From: Allorhizobium sonneratiae
GTDB taxonomy: Bacteria > Pseudomonadota > Alphaproteobacteria > Rhizobiales > Rhizobiaceae
Reading direction: 5' to 3'
Length of the DNA stretch: 64,000 bases
Assembly (NCBI RefSeq): GCF_023700755.1
Contig: NZ_JAMKOJ010000004.1
Span: 124,001 to 188,000 of the forward strand
Made by a program: the position numbers and the translations under genes. The notes under the pieces were generated by a model. It did no database searches, was not told where the DNA came from, and saw only the letters and a program-made list of their open reading frames with translations. Below are positions 1 through 7,673 of this stretch, piece after piece. The first letter of the stretch is position 1; each line of letters opens with the position of its first letter.

Positions 1-773
1 ACAGGCCGCCGCCCGACATAATGCTCGATCAGCGCAGTCACTTTCGCAGTCAAGCTCTGCCCGACCTCCGTTTCCCCGATCAGATCGGCGATATGCCGTT
101 CGAGGATTGCGGCCAGCTCCTTGTTGTCACTGCGATAGACGCGGGTGATGTCTTCCTTGCGCATGATGATGCGGTTGCTCGACTGACGGAACAGAACCGG
201 TGCGCGGAAAATCCGCCGCAGGATATCGGCATCCGGCGGCGCATCATGTTCAAAATGCACCTCTTCCGGCTTCCAGCCGGAGGAGAAGTTGGAGCGCACC
301 AGCTGACAGCTGGCAGCCAGAGAATATTCTGCATCCTGACGGCGCGGCCAGATCGACTGGTCCGCGATGCGATAGCTCCAGACGAATGTGTCTTCCTCCT
401 CGACGAAATGCGAACTTGTTGAATTCTGCAGCGAGTTGACGAATTTCGAAATCCGGTCGAATGCCACCATGATCGTTGGCGACAGGGAAAAGAGCATCCC
501 CAGCGGGCCGATATCTCCCGGCTTGACGACCGATCCGAGCTTGGCGCCGAAAGAGGGATCCTCCAGCGCCTCCGCCGCATCCTCGAAAAAGGCGATGAAG
601 CGTTGCAGCGGGATCACCGCATAAGGGTCGTCCAGCAGCGTCTGTGACAGCCTGTGTCGGGCAAGCAGGACGCGCGCTTTCTCCTGCCGCTTCTCGAACT
701 GATGGATCAGCGGCGTGATCGCCACCACACGAATAAAGGCGACATTTCCAACCCGGCGCTGCGCTTCCTTCAT
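1..773 (-). CDS. AraC-family transcriptional regulator, OruR/arabinose-binding type (partial)
   Basis: The minus-strand frame is open from the ATG at 773-771 to the window edge, giving 257 codons with no stop. The protein begins MKEAQRRVGNVAFIRVVAIT and carries the N-terminal ligand-binding/dimerisation domain of OruR/QhpR-type AraC regulators (about residues 15-205, including PLQRFIAFFEDAAEALED). The C-terminal helix-turn-helix pair lies past the left edge; the visible part stops just where that domain should begin (TALIEHYVGRRPV). It diverges from the APC permease and the amine/amino-acid catabolic genes, so it is probably their activator; that is inference. The longer minus-strand open frames over 80-900 are shadows. 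Confidence 0.85.
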   Translation of the reverse strand, partial: MKEAQRRVGNVAFIRVVAITPLIHQFEKRQEKARVLLARHRLSQTLLDDPYAVIPLQRFIAFFEDAAEALEDPSFGAKLGSVVKPGDIGPLGMLFSLSPTIMVAFDRISKFVNSLQNSTSSHFVEEEDTFVWSYRIADQSIWPRRQDAEYSLAASCQLVRSNFSSGWKPEEVHFEHDAPPDADILRRIFRAPVLFRQSSNRIIMRKEDITRVYRSDNKELAAILERHIADLIGETEVGQSLTAKVTALIEHYVGRRP

Positions 774-914
774 GACGAGGCTCCACGCGATTGCAAATAA
801 TACGTGAATATTGACGTAAATTATCAAAATTCCGGCATGAATTGCAATATTGCGTCGCAGAATTCTTCCCTAGATTTCTCAAATAACAATTAATCATCAT
901 AAAAGGGGTTCAAC
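774..914. promoter_or_regulatory. Divergent AraC/permease promoter region with palindromes
   Basis: This AT-rich gap separates the divergent regulator and permease. It holds TACGTGAATATTGACGTA (801-818), a palindrome apart from its two outer-centre bases, and the perfect palindrome GCAATATTGC (844-853). ATTGCAA occurs as a direct repeat at 790-796 and 841-847, the kind of spaced direct repeat AraC proteins bind. Operator function is inferred from position. The permease ribosome site AAGGGG sits 6 bases before its ATG at 915. Confidence 0.45.
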
Positions 915-2399
915 ATGCAAACCGGAGAGAGTCTCACTGCGTCCAGCGGTAAGCTGGCCAGCAATTCCGTCGGCATCGCCCATATCGTCTTCTTCGTCGT
1001 GGCAGCGGCTGCGCCGTTGACGGCTGTTGTCGGGGCGACGCCACCTGCCTTCGCCTTCGGAAACGGGGCTGGTGTTCCCGGAGCCTTCGTTCTGGCTGGC
1101 CTTCTCTATCTGATCTTTTCTGTCGGCTATACAGCCATGAGCCGCCACATCACAGGGGCTGGCGCATTTTACACCTATATCGCCAACGGCATCGGCAAGC
1201 CAGCCGGCGTTGCGGGCGCGTTCATTGCGCTGCTCACCTACAGCGCTGTGCAGATTGCCGTCTACGGATTGATCGGCGTCTTCGCAAATGCCGCGATGGC
1301 CTCTCTTGGCCTTGACCTGCCCTGGTGGGTTTGGTCCTTCACTGTGCTGATTATCACGCATCTTGCCGGTCAGCGCAACATCACCTTCTCGGGCGCGATC
1401 CTGGGCGTTTGCATGCTGGCCGAAATCGTCATCCTCCTGCTGCTCGATCTCGGCATCGTGCTGCACGGTGGCGGGCCGGAAGGCATGAGCGCGTCCAGCT
1501 TCATGCCGTCAACCGTCTTCGCACCCGGGCTCGGCGTTTCGCTGGTCTTCGTTGTCGGTTCCTTCATCGGCTTCGAGGCAACGGCGATCTTTGGCGAGGA
1601 AGCACATCGCCCGGAAATCACCATTCCACGGGCCACCTATATTTCCGTCCTGCTGATTGCAGTCTTCTATGCCTTCTCGACCTGGGCCATCGTCCAGTTC
1701 TATGGGCCCTCCAAGATTCAGGAAACGGCCAATGCGTCGATGAATACCTTCTATTTCGACGCCGCTACCAAGGTTCTCGGCCCGTGGGCTGCACATACGA
1801 TGAATGTGCTGCTCATCACCAGCCTCTTTGCCTGCATTCTCTCCTTCCATAACACGCTGAATCGCTATTTCTTCGCGCTTGGCCGGGAAGGGCTTGCCTT
1901 CGACGTGTTGGGCAAGGTGCATGAAATTCACGGCTCGCCGCATGTCGCCGGCATGTTGCAGTCGGGCATTGCCGCTGTCGTGCTGGCATGCTTCGTCATA
2001 ACCGGGCAGGATCCGCTGGCCGTCGTCTTCTCCTATATGTCGGCGCTTGCTGTTCTTGGCATCCTTCTTGTGCAGGCCATGGTGTCGATCGCCATCGTCA
2101 TGTTTTTCCGCAGCGACAACAAAGGCTATGGCCCCTGGCGGACAATGATTGCCCCGATCCTTGCATTTGCCGGTCTCGTTGGTGCCATCATCCTGGTCAT
2201 TTCCAATCTCAGCCTTCTGGCTGGCGCATCGAATCTCGTCATCGACTCTTTCCCGGTCATCGTGGCCCTGGTGGGTATCGGCGGCGCATTCTTCGCCCTG
2301 TCGATCAAAAAGGCGAGTCCCGAGCGCTATGCGGCTCTCGGCCGGATCTTCGCAGACGAGACCATTTCAGAGTTTCACGGAAACGCTGAAACGCTCTAA
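915..2399 (+). CDS. APC-superfamily amino acid/polyamine permease
   Basis: A 494-residue integral membrane protein with about 12 hydrophobic segments. The first, near residues 18-45, carries VVAAAAPLTAVVG, the unwound helix-1 region typical of APC transporters. The motif GEEAHRPEITIPRATY (about residues 230-245) is a hallmark of this family, which imports amino acids or amines by proton symport at the inner membrane. It is preceded by a good AAGGGG site. It heads a plus-strand run with an ornithine-cyclodeaminase-like protein, RidA and a flavin oxidase, so it probably supplies their substrate. The last codons and the TAA stop lie inside a degenerate intergenic repeat (2369-2455). Confidence 0.9.
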   Translation: MQTGESLTASSGKLASNSVGIAHIVFFVVAAAAPLTAVVGATPPAFAFGNGAGVPGAFVLAGLLYLIFSVGYTAMSRHITGAGAFYTYIANGIGKPAGVAGAFIALLTYSAVQIAVYGLIGVFANAAMASLGLDLPWWVWSFTVLIITHLAGQRNITFSGAILGVCMLAEIVILLLLDLGIVLHGGGPEGMSASSFMPSTVFAPGLGVSLVFVVGSFIGFEATAIFGEEAHRPEITIPRATYISVLLIAVFYAFSTWAIVQFYGPSKIQETANASMNTFYFDAATKVLGPWAAHTMNVLLITSLFACILSFHNTLNRYFFALGREGLAFDVLGKVHEIHGSPHVAGMLQSGIAAVVLACFVITGQDPLAVVFSYMSALAVLGILLVQAMVSIAIVMFFRSDNKGYGPWRTMIAPILAFAGLVGAIILVISNLSLLAGASNLVIDSFPVIVALVGIGGAFFALSIKKASPERYAALGRIFADETISEFHGNAETL

Positions 2400-2455
2400 C
2401 TCTCTGTTTTCAGGGAATTCCAAAGGCAAAACCGCCCTGCAATTTTGCTGAAATC
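2369..2455 (+). repeat. Degenerate copy of the TAGAGCA-type mosaic element
   Basis: The stretch AGAGTTTCACGGAAACGC followed by TGAAACGCTCTAACTC and CTGTTTTCAGGGAATTCC matches the first half of the better copies at 18755-18860 and 62237-62340. The second half has drifted strongly. It overlaps the permease's C-terminal codons and supplies the stop (TAA, 2397-2399). The right limit is approximate. Confidence 0.5.
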
Positions 2456-2600
2456 GGTCTCAGGGCAAGGGCGGGCATGATGGAAAGCCATGCCCGCAGC
2501 CGCCTCCTCAAACGAACGCCATCAACCGTGAACGAAACTGCCTGTGGCACCCGGCGCCCCGGCAGGCCAGCCAAGCCATATCTGAACGAAAGCAAGGACC

Positions 2601-3740
2601 ATGACCGAGACTACGACAATCGACTTCATCTATCTTTCCGAGCAGGACATGATCCGTGCCGGCGTCACCGAAATGCCGGCCTGTGTCGATGCCATGGAAG
2701 AAATGTTCGCTCTGCTCTATCACGGCGATTATCGCATGGCGGGCCCGAACAGCGACAGCCATGGGGCAGCCATCAGTTTCCCGGAACATTCGCCCTTTCC
2801 GGACATGCCGAAGCCGACGGCCGACCGCCGCTTCATGGCCATGCCCGCCTATCTCGGCGGCCGTTTCCGCACTGCGGGCATGAAGTGGTACGGTTCCAAC
2901 ATAGAGAACCGTGAAAAAGGGCTCCCGCGCTCGATCCTCATGTTTTGCCTGAACGACGCCGACACCGGCGCGCCGCTCGCCTTCATGTCCGCGAACCTGC
3001 TGTCGGCCTACCGAACCGGCGCAATACCGGGCGTGGGCGCGCGCCATCTGGCGCGCAAGGATTCCCGCGTTGTCGGCATTCTCGGACCGGGCGTCATGGC
3101 GAAGACGACGCTTGCCGCATTCATCGCCGCCTGCCCGAATATCGATACGGTCAAGGTCAAGGGCCGCGGCCAGAAGAGCCTCCACAGCTTCCTGTCCTGG
3201 CTCAAGGAAACCTATCCGCAGGTCACCAAGGTCGAGATCGTCGATACGATCGAGGACGTGGTCCGCAATAGCGATCTCGTCACCTATTGCAATTCCGGCG
3301 CTGTCGGCGACCCATCCACCTATCCGATGGTCAAGCGTGAATGGGTCAATCCCGGTACGTTCCTCGCCATGCCGGCCCTTTGCAACATTGATGAAGGCAT
3401 GCAGCAGGCGGATATCCGCAAAGTCGTGGACAATACCGGCCTTTACGACGCCTGGTTCCACGAACTGCCCAAGCCGGCCCACGTTCACGTCCCGATTATC
3501 GGCGTTAAGTTCCTCGACATGATCGCCGAAGGCAAGATGAGCCGCGACCAGCTGGAAGATATCGGCAAGATCGTCGCCGGCGATGCACCCGGCCGCAAGA
3601 ACGATGACGAGATCATCATCATGTCGGTCGGCGGCATGCCGGTGGAAGACGTTGCCTGGGGCACGATCGTCTACCGCAATGCCATTGAGCGCGGCATCGG
3701 CGTCAAGCTGAATCTCTGGGATGTTCCCGTTCTGCGCTGA
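2601..3740 (+). CDS. Ornithine cyclodeaminase/mu-crystallin family protein (tyramine-oxidase subunit B-like)
   Basis: A 379-residue protein of the ornithine cyclodeaminase/mu-crystallin fold. The Rossmann nucleotide-binding loop is GILGPGVMAKTT near residues 157-168, after MSANLLSAYRTGAIPGVGAR, the usual substrate-side block. Family members are NAD(P)-dependent cyclodeaminases or imine reductases. Proteins of this length next to a RidA and an FAD oxidase are often annotated as tyramine oxidase subunit B, which fits here from memory but is not proved. The ATG follows GCAAGG by only a few bases, so start strength is modest. An upstream gap of about 200 bp holds no other gene. Confidence 0.82.
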   Translation: MTETTTIDFIYLSEQDMIRAGVTEMPACVDAMEEMFALLYHGDYRMAGPNSDSHGAAISFPEHSPFPDMPKPTADRRFMAMPAYLGGRFRTAGMKWYGSNIENREKGLPRSILMFCLNDADTGAPLAFMSANLLSAYRTGAIPGVGARHLARKDSRVVGILGPGVMAKTTLAAFIAACPNIDTVKVKGRGQKSLHSFLSWLKETYPQVTKVEIVDTIEDVVRNSDLVTYCNSGAVGDPSTYPMVKREWVNPGTFLAMPALCNIDEGMQQADIRKVVDNTGLYDAWFHELPKPAHVHVPIIGVKFLDMIAEGKMSRDQLEDIGKIVAGDAPGRKNDDEIIIMSVGGMPVEDVAWGTIVYRNAIERGIGVKLNLWDVPVLR

Positions 3741-3838
3741 GTGCGTCCTCCCCCCCGCCGGGTGAGCAACTCAGCCGCGAAGCATGCGCGGCAAGCGTCC
3801 GCCCGACATCTTTTTTCCATCACACGCAAGGAGCGATC

Positions 3839-4261
3839 ATGACCAAGATCGTGAAGATCAAGACCGGCTCGAAATTCGAGGACCACGGCAGCTATTCCCG
3901 CATCGTCGCCGTCGACAACTGGATTTTCGTATCCAACACCGCCGGGCGCAACCCGGATACAAAAGAAATCCCGGAGGATGTTGGCGCCCAGACGCATCAG
4001 GTCTTCGCCAATATCGAGCGCGCACTGGCCGCCGTTGGCGCAAGCCTTGCCGATGTCGTCATGTCCCGCGTCTTCATTCAGGAACCGAAGGACACCGAAG
4101 CCGTCATGACGATTGTCGGCGAAAAATTCCGCAGCACCGATCCTGCCTCAACCGTGACCTGCCCACCGCTTGGCTCCACCGTCTACAAGGTTGAAATCGA
4201 GGTCACAGCCTATCGCGGCGCTTCGACCGCCGACAGCGAAAAACGCACCATTGCCCTCTGA
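3839..4261 (+). CDS. RidA/YjgF family protein (enamine/imine deaminase)
   Basis: A 140-residue soluble protein of the RidA/YjgF family, spanning the whole domain. Visible landmarks are VSNTAGRNPDT near the N-terminus, QVFANIERALAAVGASLADVVMSRV (written here in part), and STVTCPPLGSTVYKVEIEV at the end. RidA proteins hydrolyse reactive enamine/imine intermediates released by PLP or flavin enzymes. Between an iminium-type enzyme and an amine oxidase, it likely clears their imine product. A strong AAGGAG site precedes the ATG. A small hairpin (GCCGCG/CGCGGC, 3774-3792) lies in the 98-bp gap upstream. Confidence 0.92.
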   Translation: MTKIVKIKTGSKFEDHGSYSRIVAVDNWIFVSNTAGRNPDTKEIPEDVGAQTHQVFANIERALAAVGASLADVVMSRVFIQEPKDTEAVMTIVGEKFRSTDPASTVTCPPLGSTVYKVEIEVTAYRGASTADSEKRTIAL

Positions 4262-4304
4262 ACATGGGCTTCGCCCGCCACACCAATTTCCAAGAAGGAT
4301 TGCC

Positions 4305-5606
4305 ATGGCTCCCGCAATGACACCGGTTCAGACCTCTCGCGATTTCCCCAAGGAGATAACTGTCGTCGTCATCGGCGCGGGGATCGTTGGCCTCACGGCA
4401 GCTTTGACGCTGGCTGAGCGCGGCATTCCGGTCGTCGTCCTGGAAAAGGGCCGCGTGGCGGCTGAGCAGTCATCGCGCAATCTCGGCTGGTGCCGAAAAA
4501 TGGGCCGCTCAGCCCCCGATGTGCCCATGGCGGTTGCAGCCGACCGGCTGTGGGCCGAAATGCCGCAGCGCGTTGGTGTCGATGTCGGCTATCGTCAGGC
4601 GGGCATCATGTATCTTGCCCGCACCGAGGCCGAGATGGAAATGCATCGCGGCTGGATGACATCGGTGAATGACCTGTCGCTCGACTCGAAACTCCTCAGT
4701 GCCAGCGAAATCGACAGCCTCGTTCCGGGTGGACGCGGCCAATGGGCGGGCGGCATTTTCACCGCCTCCGACGGTCGCGCCGAACCGACGCTGGCGCCGA
4801 GCGCAATAGCCAACACCGCCGCACGCCTCGGTGTGAAGATCATCGAAAACTGCGCGGTGCGGACGCTGTCGCGCTCAGGCGGGAAAGTCACCGGCGTTGT
4901 CACCGAGCGAGGCGAGATCCGCTGCGACCAGGTTCTTCTTGCTGCCGGTCTCTGGTCGCGCAAGTTCCTTGCCAATCTTGGCCTATCGCTTCCGACGCTA
5001 CCGCTCATCTCCTCCGTCATTCGGACAGCCCCGATGGACGGACCAACGGAGATCGCCGTCGGCGGTCCTGACTTCTCTTTCCGCAAGCGCAGCGATGGCG
5101 GCTATACAGTGACCCAGCGCGGTGCGCTCGGCGCGCCACTGCTGCTCGACCATCTTCTGATCGGCATGCGCTACCTGCATATGCTGCGCCATCAGCGCAG
5201 CCTGCTGCGCATCAGTCTCGGGCAGGATTTCCTGAATGACATTAAAATGCCGCGTCGCTGGGGACCGAACAGTGTTTCACCCTTCGAGCGCATGCGGACC
5301 ATGGACCCGAAGGCCGATGAGGGGATCAACGCGGAGGCGATCCGCAATCTCGCCGCGGCATGGCCGATCTTCAAGGACACGGTGGTTCAGGAAGTCTGGG
5401 CCGGGATGATGGATATCACGCCGGATTCGCTTCCCATCATTGAGCGAATTGGCAGCATCCCGGGCCTTACGATCGCCACCGGCTTTTCCGGCCACGGCTT
5501 CGGCACGGGACCGGCCGCAGGCCAGCTCGCAGCCGACCTTGTCATGGATGCTCCGCCGATCGTTGATCCCGCACCCTACAAGCTGGATCGCCTGTCACGG
5601 TCCTGA
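4305..5606 (+). CDS. FAD-dependent oxidoreductase, DAO family
   Basis: A 433-residue flavoprotein of the D-amino-acid oxidase/glycine oxidase fold. The FAD-binding beta-alpha-beta motif VVVIGAGIVGLTAALTLAER lies near residues 21-40 and the C-terminal FAD block GFSGHGFGTGPAAGQLAADL near 395-415. The start at 4305 has an AAGAAGGA site 5 bases upstream; a longer in-frame start at 4170 overlaps the RidA gene and is not favoured. It presumably oxidises an amine or amino acid to the imine, which RidA would hydrolyse. The exact substrate is unknown. Confidence 0.88.
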   Translation: MAPAMTPVQTSRDFPKEITVVVIGAGIVGLTAALTLAERGIPVVVLEKGRVAAEQSSRNLGWCRKMGRSAPDVPMAVAADRLWAEMPQRVGVDVGYRQAGIMYLARTEAEMEMHRGWMTSVNDLSLDSKLLSASEIDSLVPGGRGQWAGGIFTASDGRAEPTLAPSAIANTAARLGVKIIENCAVRTLSRSGGKVTGVVTERGEIRCDQVLLAAGLWSRKFLANLGLSLPTLPLISSVIRTAPMDGPTEIAVGGPDFSFRKRSDGGYTVTQRGALGAPLLLDHLLIGMRYLHMLRHQRSLLRISLGQDFLNDIKMPRRWGPNSVSPFERMRTMDPKADEGINAEAIRNLAAAWPIFKDTVVQEVWAGMMDITPDSLPIIERIGSIPGLTIATGFSGHGFGTGPAAGQLAADLVMDAPPIVDPAPYKLDRLSRS

Positions 5607-5673
5607 TGAGCATCGGCCGAAAACCGGGAACCTGTTTTCCTGGAAATGGGGCAACCAGAGCTCTCCCAGCCTG

Positions 5674-7071
5674 TTACCCATTGCGAACCAGGTCTGCTGC
5701 ACCATCCCCGGCCAAAGCACCGAAAGCGATCGCGGTCAAAAGTCCGTTGCCAGAGAGATAGCCTTCGATCTCGGGGCCTGAAACGCCGCTTGCGGCACCA
5801 CCCCCGGCAAACAGGTTGGGCAGGCCCGTGCCGTCAGGCCGCAACACGCGGGCATTGTCATCGATAACCAGCCCACCCTGTGTATGAAAGAGCGCGCCGG
5901 TCACGCGGATGGCATGATAGGGCGGGCGCAATGGCGGTTTACCGCAAAAATCGCGTCCAAACGGATCAGACGCCTTGCCCTCTGCATAGGCCTGACAATC
6001 GCTGATCGTGCGGTCGAGACCATCGGCATCGATGCCAATGGCAGCCCCGAGATCTCTGGCTGTCGAAGCCGAGCGCAAGGCACCGGCTGCCTCGGCGGCG
6101 CGAAAATCGGGAAAGCCGCGGGCAAGGTCGTGCAGCCTGTCGTCGAATATGTCCCAGGCAATGCCACCGGGCTGGGCGAGAACATCCACTGCCTGTTCGG
6201 AATAGCCGCGATGTTCGTTGGAAAAACGACGCCCCTCGGCATTCACCTGTATCGCGCCTTCCGCCATCAAAGCCCAGGTAAGCAGAATGCCGTGCGGATG
6301 CGCCACGGACCCGTGCCCCTGACAGCCCGACAGATGCTGGGCCGCAGCCCCGAGCGCTTGCCCCCACACAAGTGCATCACCCTGGTTTCCCGCATGACCG
6401 AAATAAGGGGCATCGGCCATCAGCGGAATGTTTTGCGCAACAAGCGCCCGGTTGCCGCCGAAGCCGTTACAGGCCAGCACCAGCGCCCGGCAGCCGATCA
6501 TCTCGACCTGCCCGTCCGGGCGGGTCACTTCTGCGCCTGTTACGCGCGCGCCCTCGACACACAATCCGGTGACATGCGCGCCCGTGACCACGGGCACGCC
6601 TGCATTCTCGACGGCGACGGCAAGCCGGTTGATCAGCCCCTCGCCTGTCTTTTCCGGTACCGCATGCATCCGATGGACGCTGTGGCCCGGATAGAGAAAA
6701 TCGTCCAGAACCTGCCATTCCAGACCGTGCCTCATTGCCAGCCAGTCAAGGGTCGGGCCGATGGTGCGTGCCGCCAGCGTCGCAAGGCGCGCATCGCCCA
6801 GTCCGTGGCTTTTTGCGGCAAGGTCGTCGGCAAACTGCTCCGCACTGTCAACAATGCCAAGCGCCGCTTGCGCTGCGGTGCCGGGCGCAGGAATGAAGCC
6901 GGAGGACATGGCCGTGCTGCCCGAGGCAGAGAGATCGCGCTCCAGCACCATCGCCTCGACCCCGGCATCCGCCAGCCGCAAGGCCGCGACCATTCCACAG
7001 GCGCCAGCCCCGATCACCAGCACATCGACAGCCATGTCGAACGTCTCCGGCGTGGACAGCAACCGGCTCAT
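5674..7071 (-). CDS. FAD-dependent oxidoreductase, fumarate-reductase/FAD_binding_2 family
   Basis: A 465-residue flavoprotein. The N-terminal dinucleotide motif VLVIGAGACGMVAALRLADA lies near residues 18-37, and the C-terminal FAD contact GGGAASGVSGPEIEGYLSGN near 432-451. This architecture is shared by fumarate reductases, 3-ketosteroid dehydrogenases and tricarballylate dehydrogenase, which introduce or remove an alpha,beta double bond next to a carbonyl. The ATG at 7071 overlaps the upstream gene's TGA (ATGA), so it is the last gene of the operon. In that context it may make or reduce the unsaturated acid handled by the LeuCD-like pair; this is inference. A start 10 codons upstream is possible. 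Confidence 0.85.
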   Translation of the reverse strand: MSRLLSTPETFDMAVDVLVIGAGACGMVAALRLADAGVEAMVLERDLSASGSTAMSSGFIPAPGTAAQAALGIVDSAEQFADDLAAKSHGLGDARLATLAARTIGPTLDWLAMRHGLEWQVLDDFLYPGHSVHRMHAVPEKTGEGLINRLAVAVENAGVPVVTGAHVTGLCVEGARVTGAEVTRPDGQVEMIGCRALVLACNGFGGNRALVAQNIPLMADAPYFGHAGNQGDALVWGQALGAAAQHLSGCQGHGSVAHPHGILLTWALMAEGAIQVNAEGRRFSNEHRGYSEQAVDVLAQPGGIAWDIFDDRLHDLARGFPDFRAAEAAGALRSASTARDLGAAIGIDADGLDRTISDCQAYAEGKASDPFGRDFCGKPPLRPPYHAIRVTGALFHTQGGLVIDDNARVLRPDGTGLPNLFAGGGAASGVSGPEIEGYLSGNGLLTAIAFGALAGDGAADLVRNG

Positions 7072-7673
7072 GACGCCAACCTCGCAACCATGTCGGCGCA
7101 TGTGGCCGTTTCCGAGACCGTCGCCAGTGACGCGATCGTCGTCTCATGCACCTGCGGGGAAAAGGCTGCGCAGCCATCCGTCAACAGGACCGTATGCAGG
7201 TCGCGCACATGGGCATCACGCAATGTCGAGGCAACACCGCCATTCGTCACGATGCCGCAGATGAGAAGCGTATCGATCCCGGCCTTGCGCAACGCCCATT
7301 CGAGCCGGGTCTGGTAAAAGGCCGAATAAGCGACCTTTTCCACCGAAAGATCTGCCGGCGCCAGAAGGTCGACCAGCTGATGACCCCAGGCGCCCGGCTG
7401 GAAGTCGCCCTTTTTCAGGAAAGGCCGCAGGCGCTTCAGATGCGGCGAAATCATCGGTTCGCCGCCTTTGCCCGGCACCAGGGTGAACTGGGTCGAAACG
7501 ATCCAGCCTCCCCTTTTTCGCAAGCCATCGGCGACCGGCCTGATGCGGCCCGGCAGCGCTGCGATCTCGGCGGCACTCTGGCCTGCCCGTCCATAAGCAC
7601 CGTCCGGATGCAGAAAGTCGTTCTGCAGATCGACAATCAGCAAGGCGGTGCGTGTGGCCTCAAAGTCTTTCAT
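7068..7673 (-). CDS. Isochorismatase-fold hydrolase-like protein lacking the catalytic Cys
   Basis: A 201-residue isochorismatase/cysteine-hydrolase fold. The general-base Asp is present (IVDLQNDF, D15), as is the Lys (VEKVAYSAF, K113). The nucleophile motif, normally TNxCVxST, reads TNGGVAST, so position 146 is Gly (GGT) where amidases such as N-carbamoylsarcosine or nicotinamide amidases have Cys. True isochorismatases also lack this Cys, so it could use water-based chemistry on a non-amide bond, or have lost activity. ATGA overlaps join it to HyuA upstream and the flavoprotein downstream. Confidence 0.87.
   Translation of the reverse strand: MKDFEATRTALLIVDLQNDFLHPDGAYGRAGQSAAEIAALPGRIRPVADGLRKRGGWIVSTQFTLVPGKGGEPMISPHLKRLRPFLKKGDFQPGAWGHQLVDLLAPADLSVEKVAYSAFYQTRLEWALRKAGIDTLLICGIVTNGGVASTLRDAHVRDLHTVLLTDGCAAFSPQVHETTIASLATVSETATCADMVARLAS

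Noticed and set aside
80-900. Two minus-strand open frames of 166 and 216 codons
   Set aside because: They overlap the AraC-family gene in other frames, are Arg/Ser- or Gly-rich and show no family features; the third frame gives a clear AraC N-terminal domain.
4170-4304. Upstream extended start of the FAD oxidase
   Set aside because: It runs through the RidA gene in another frame; the start at 4305 has a proper ribosome site.
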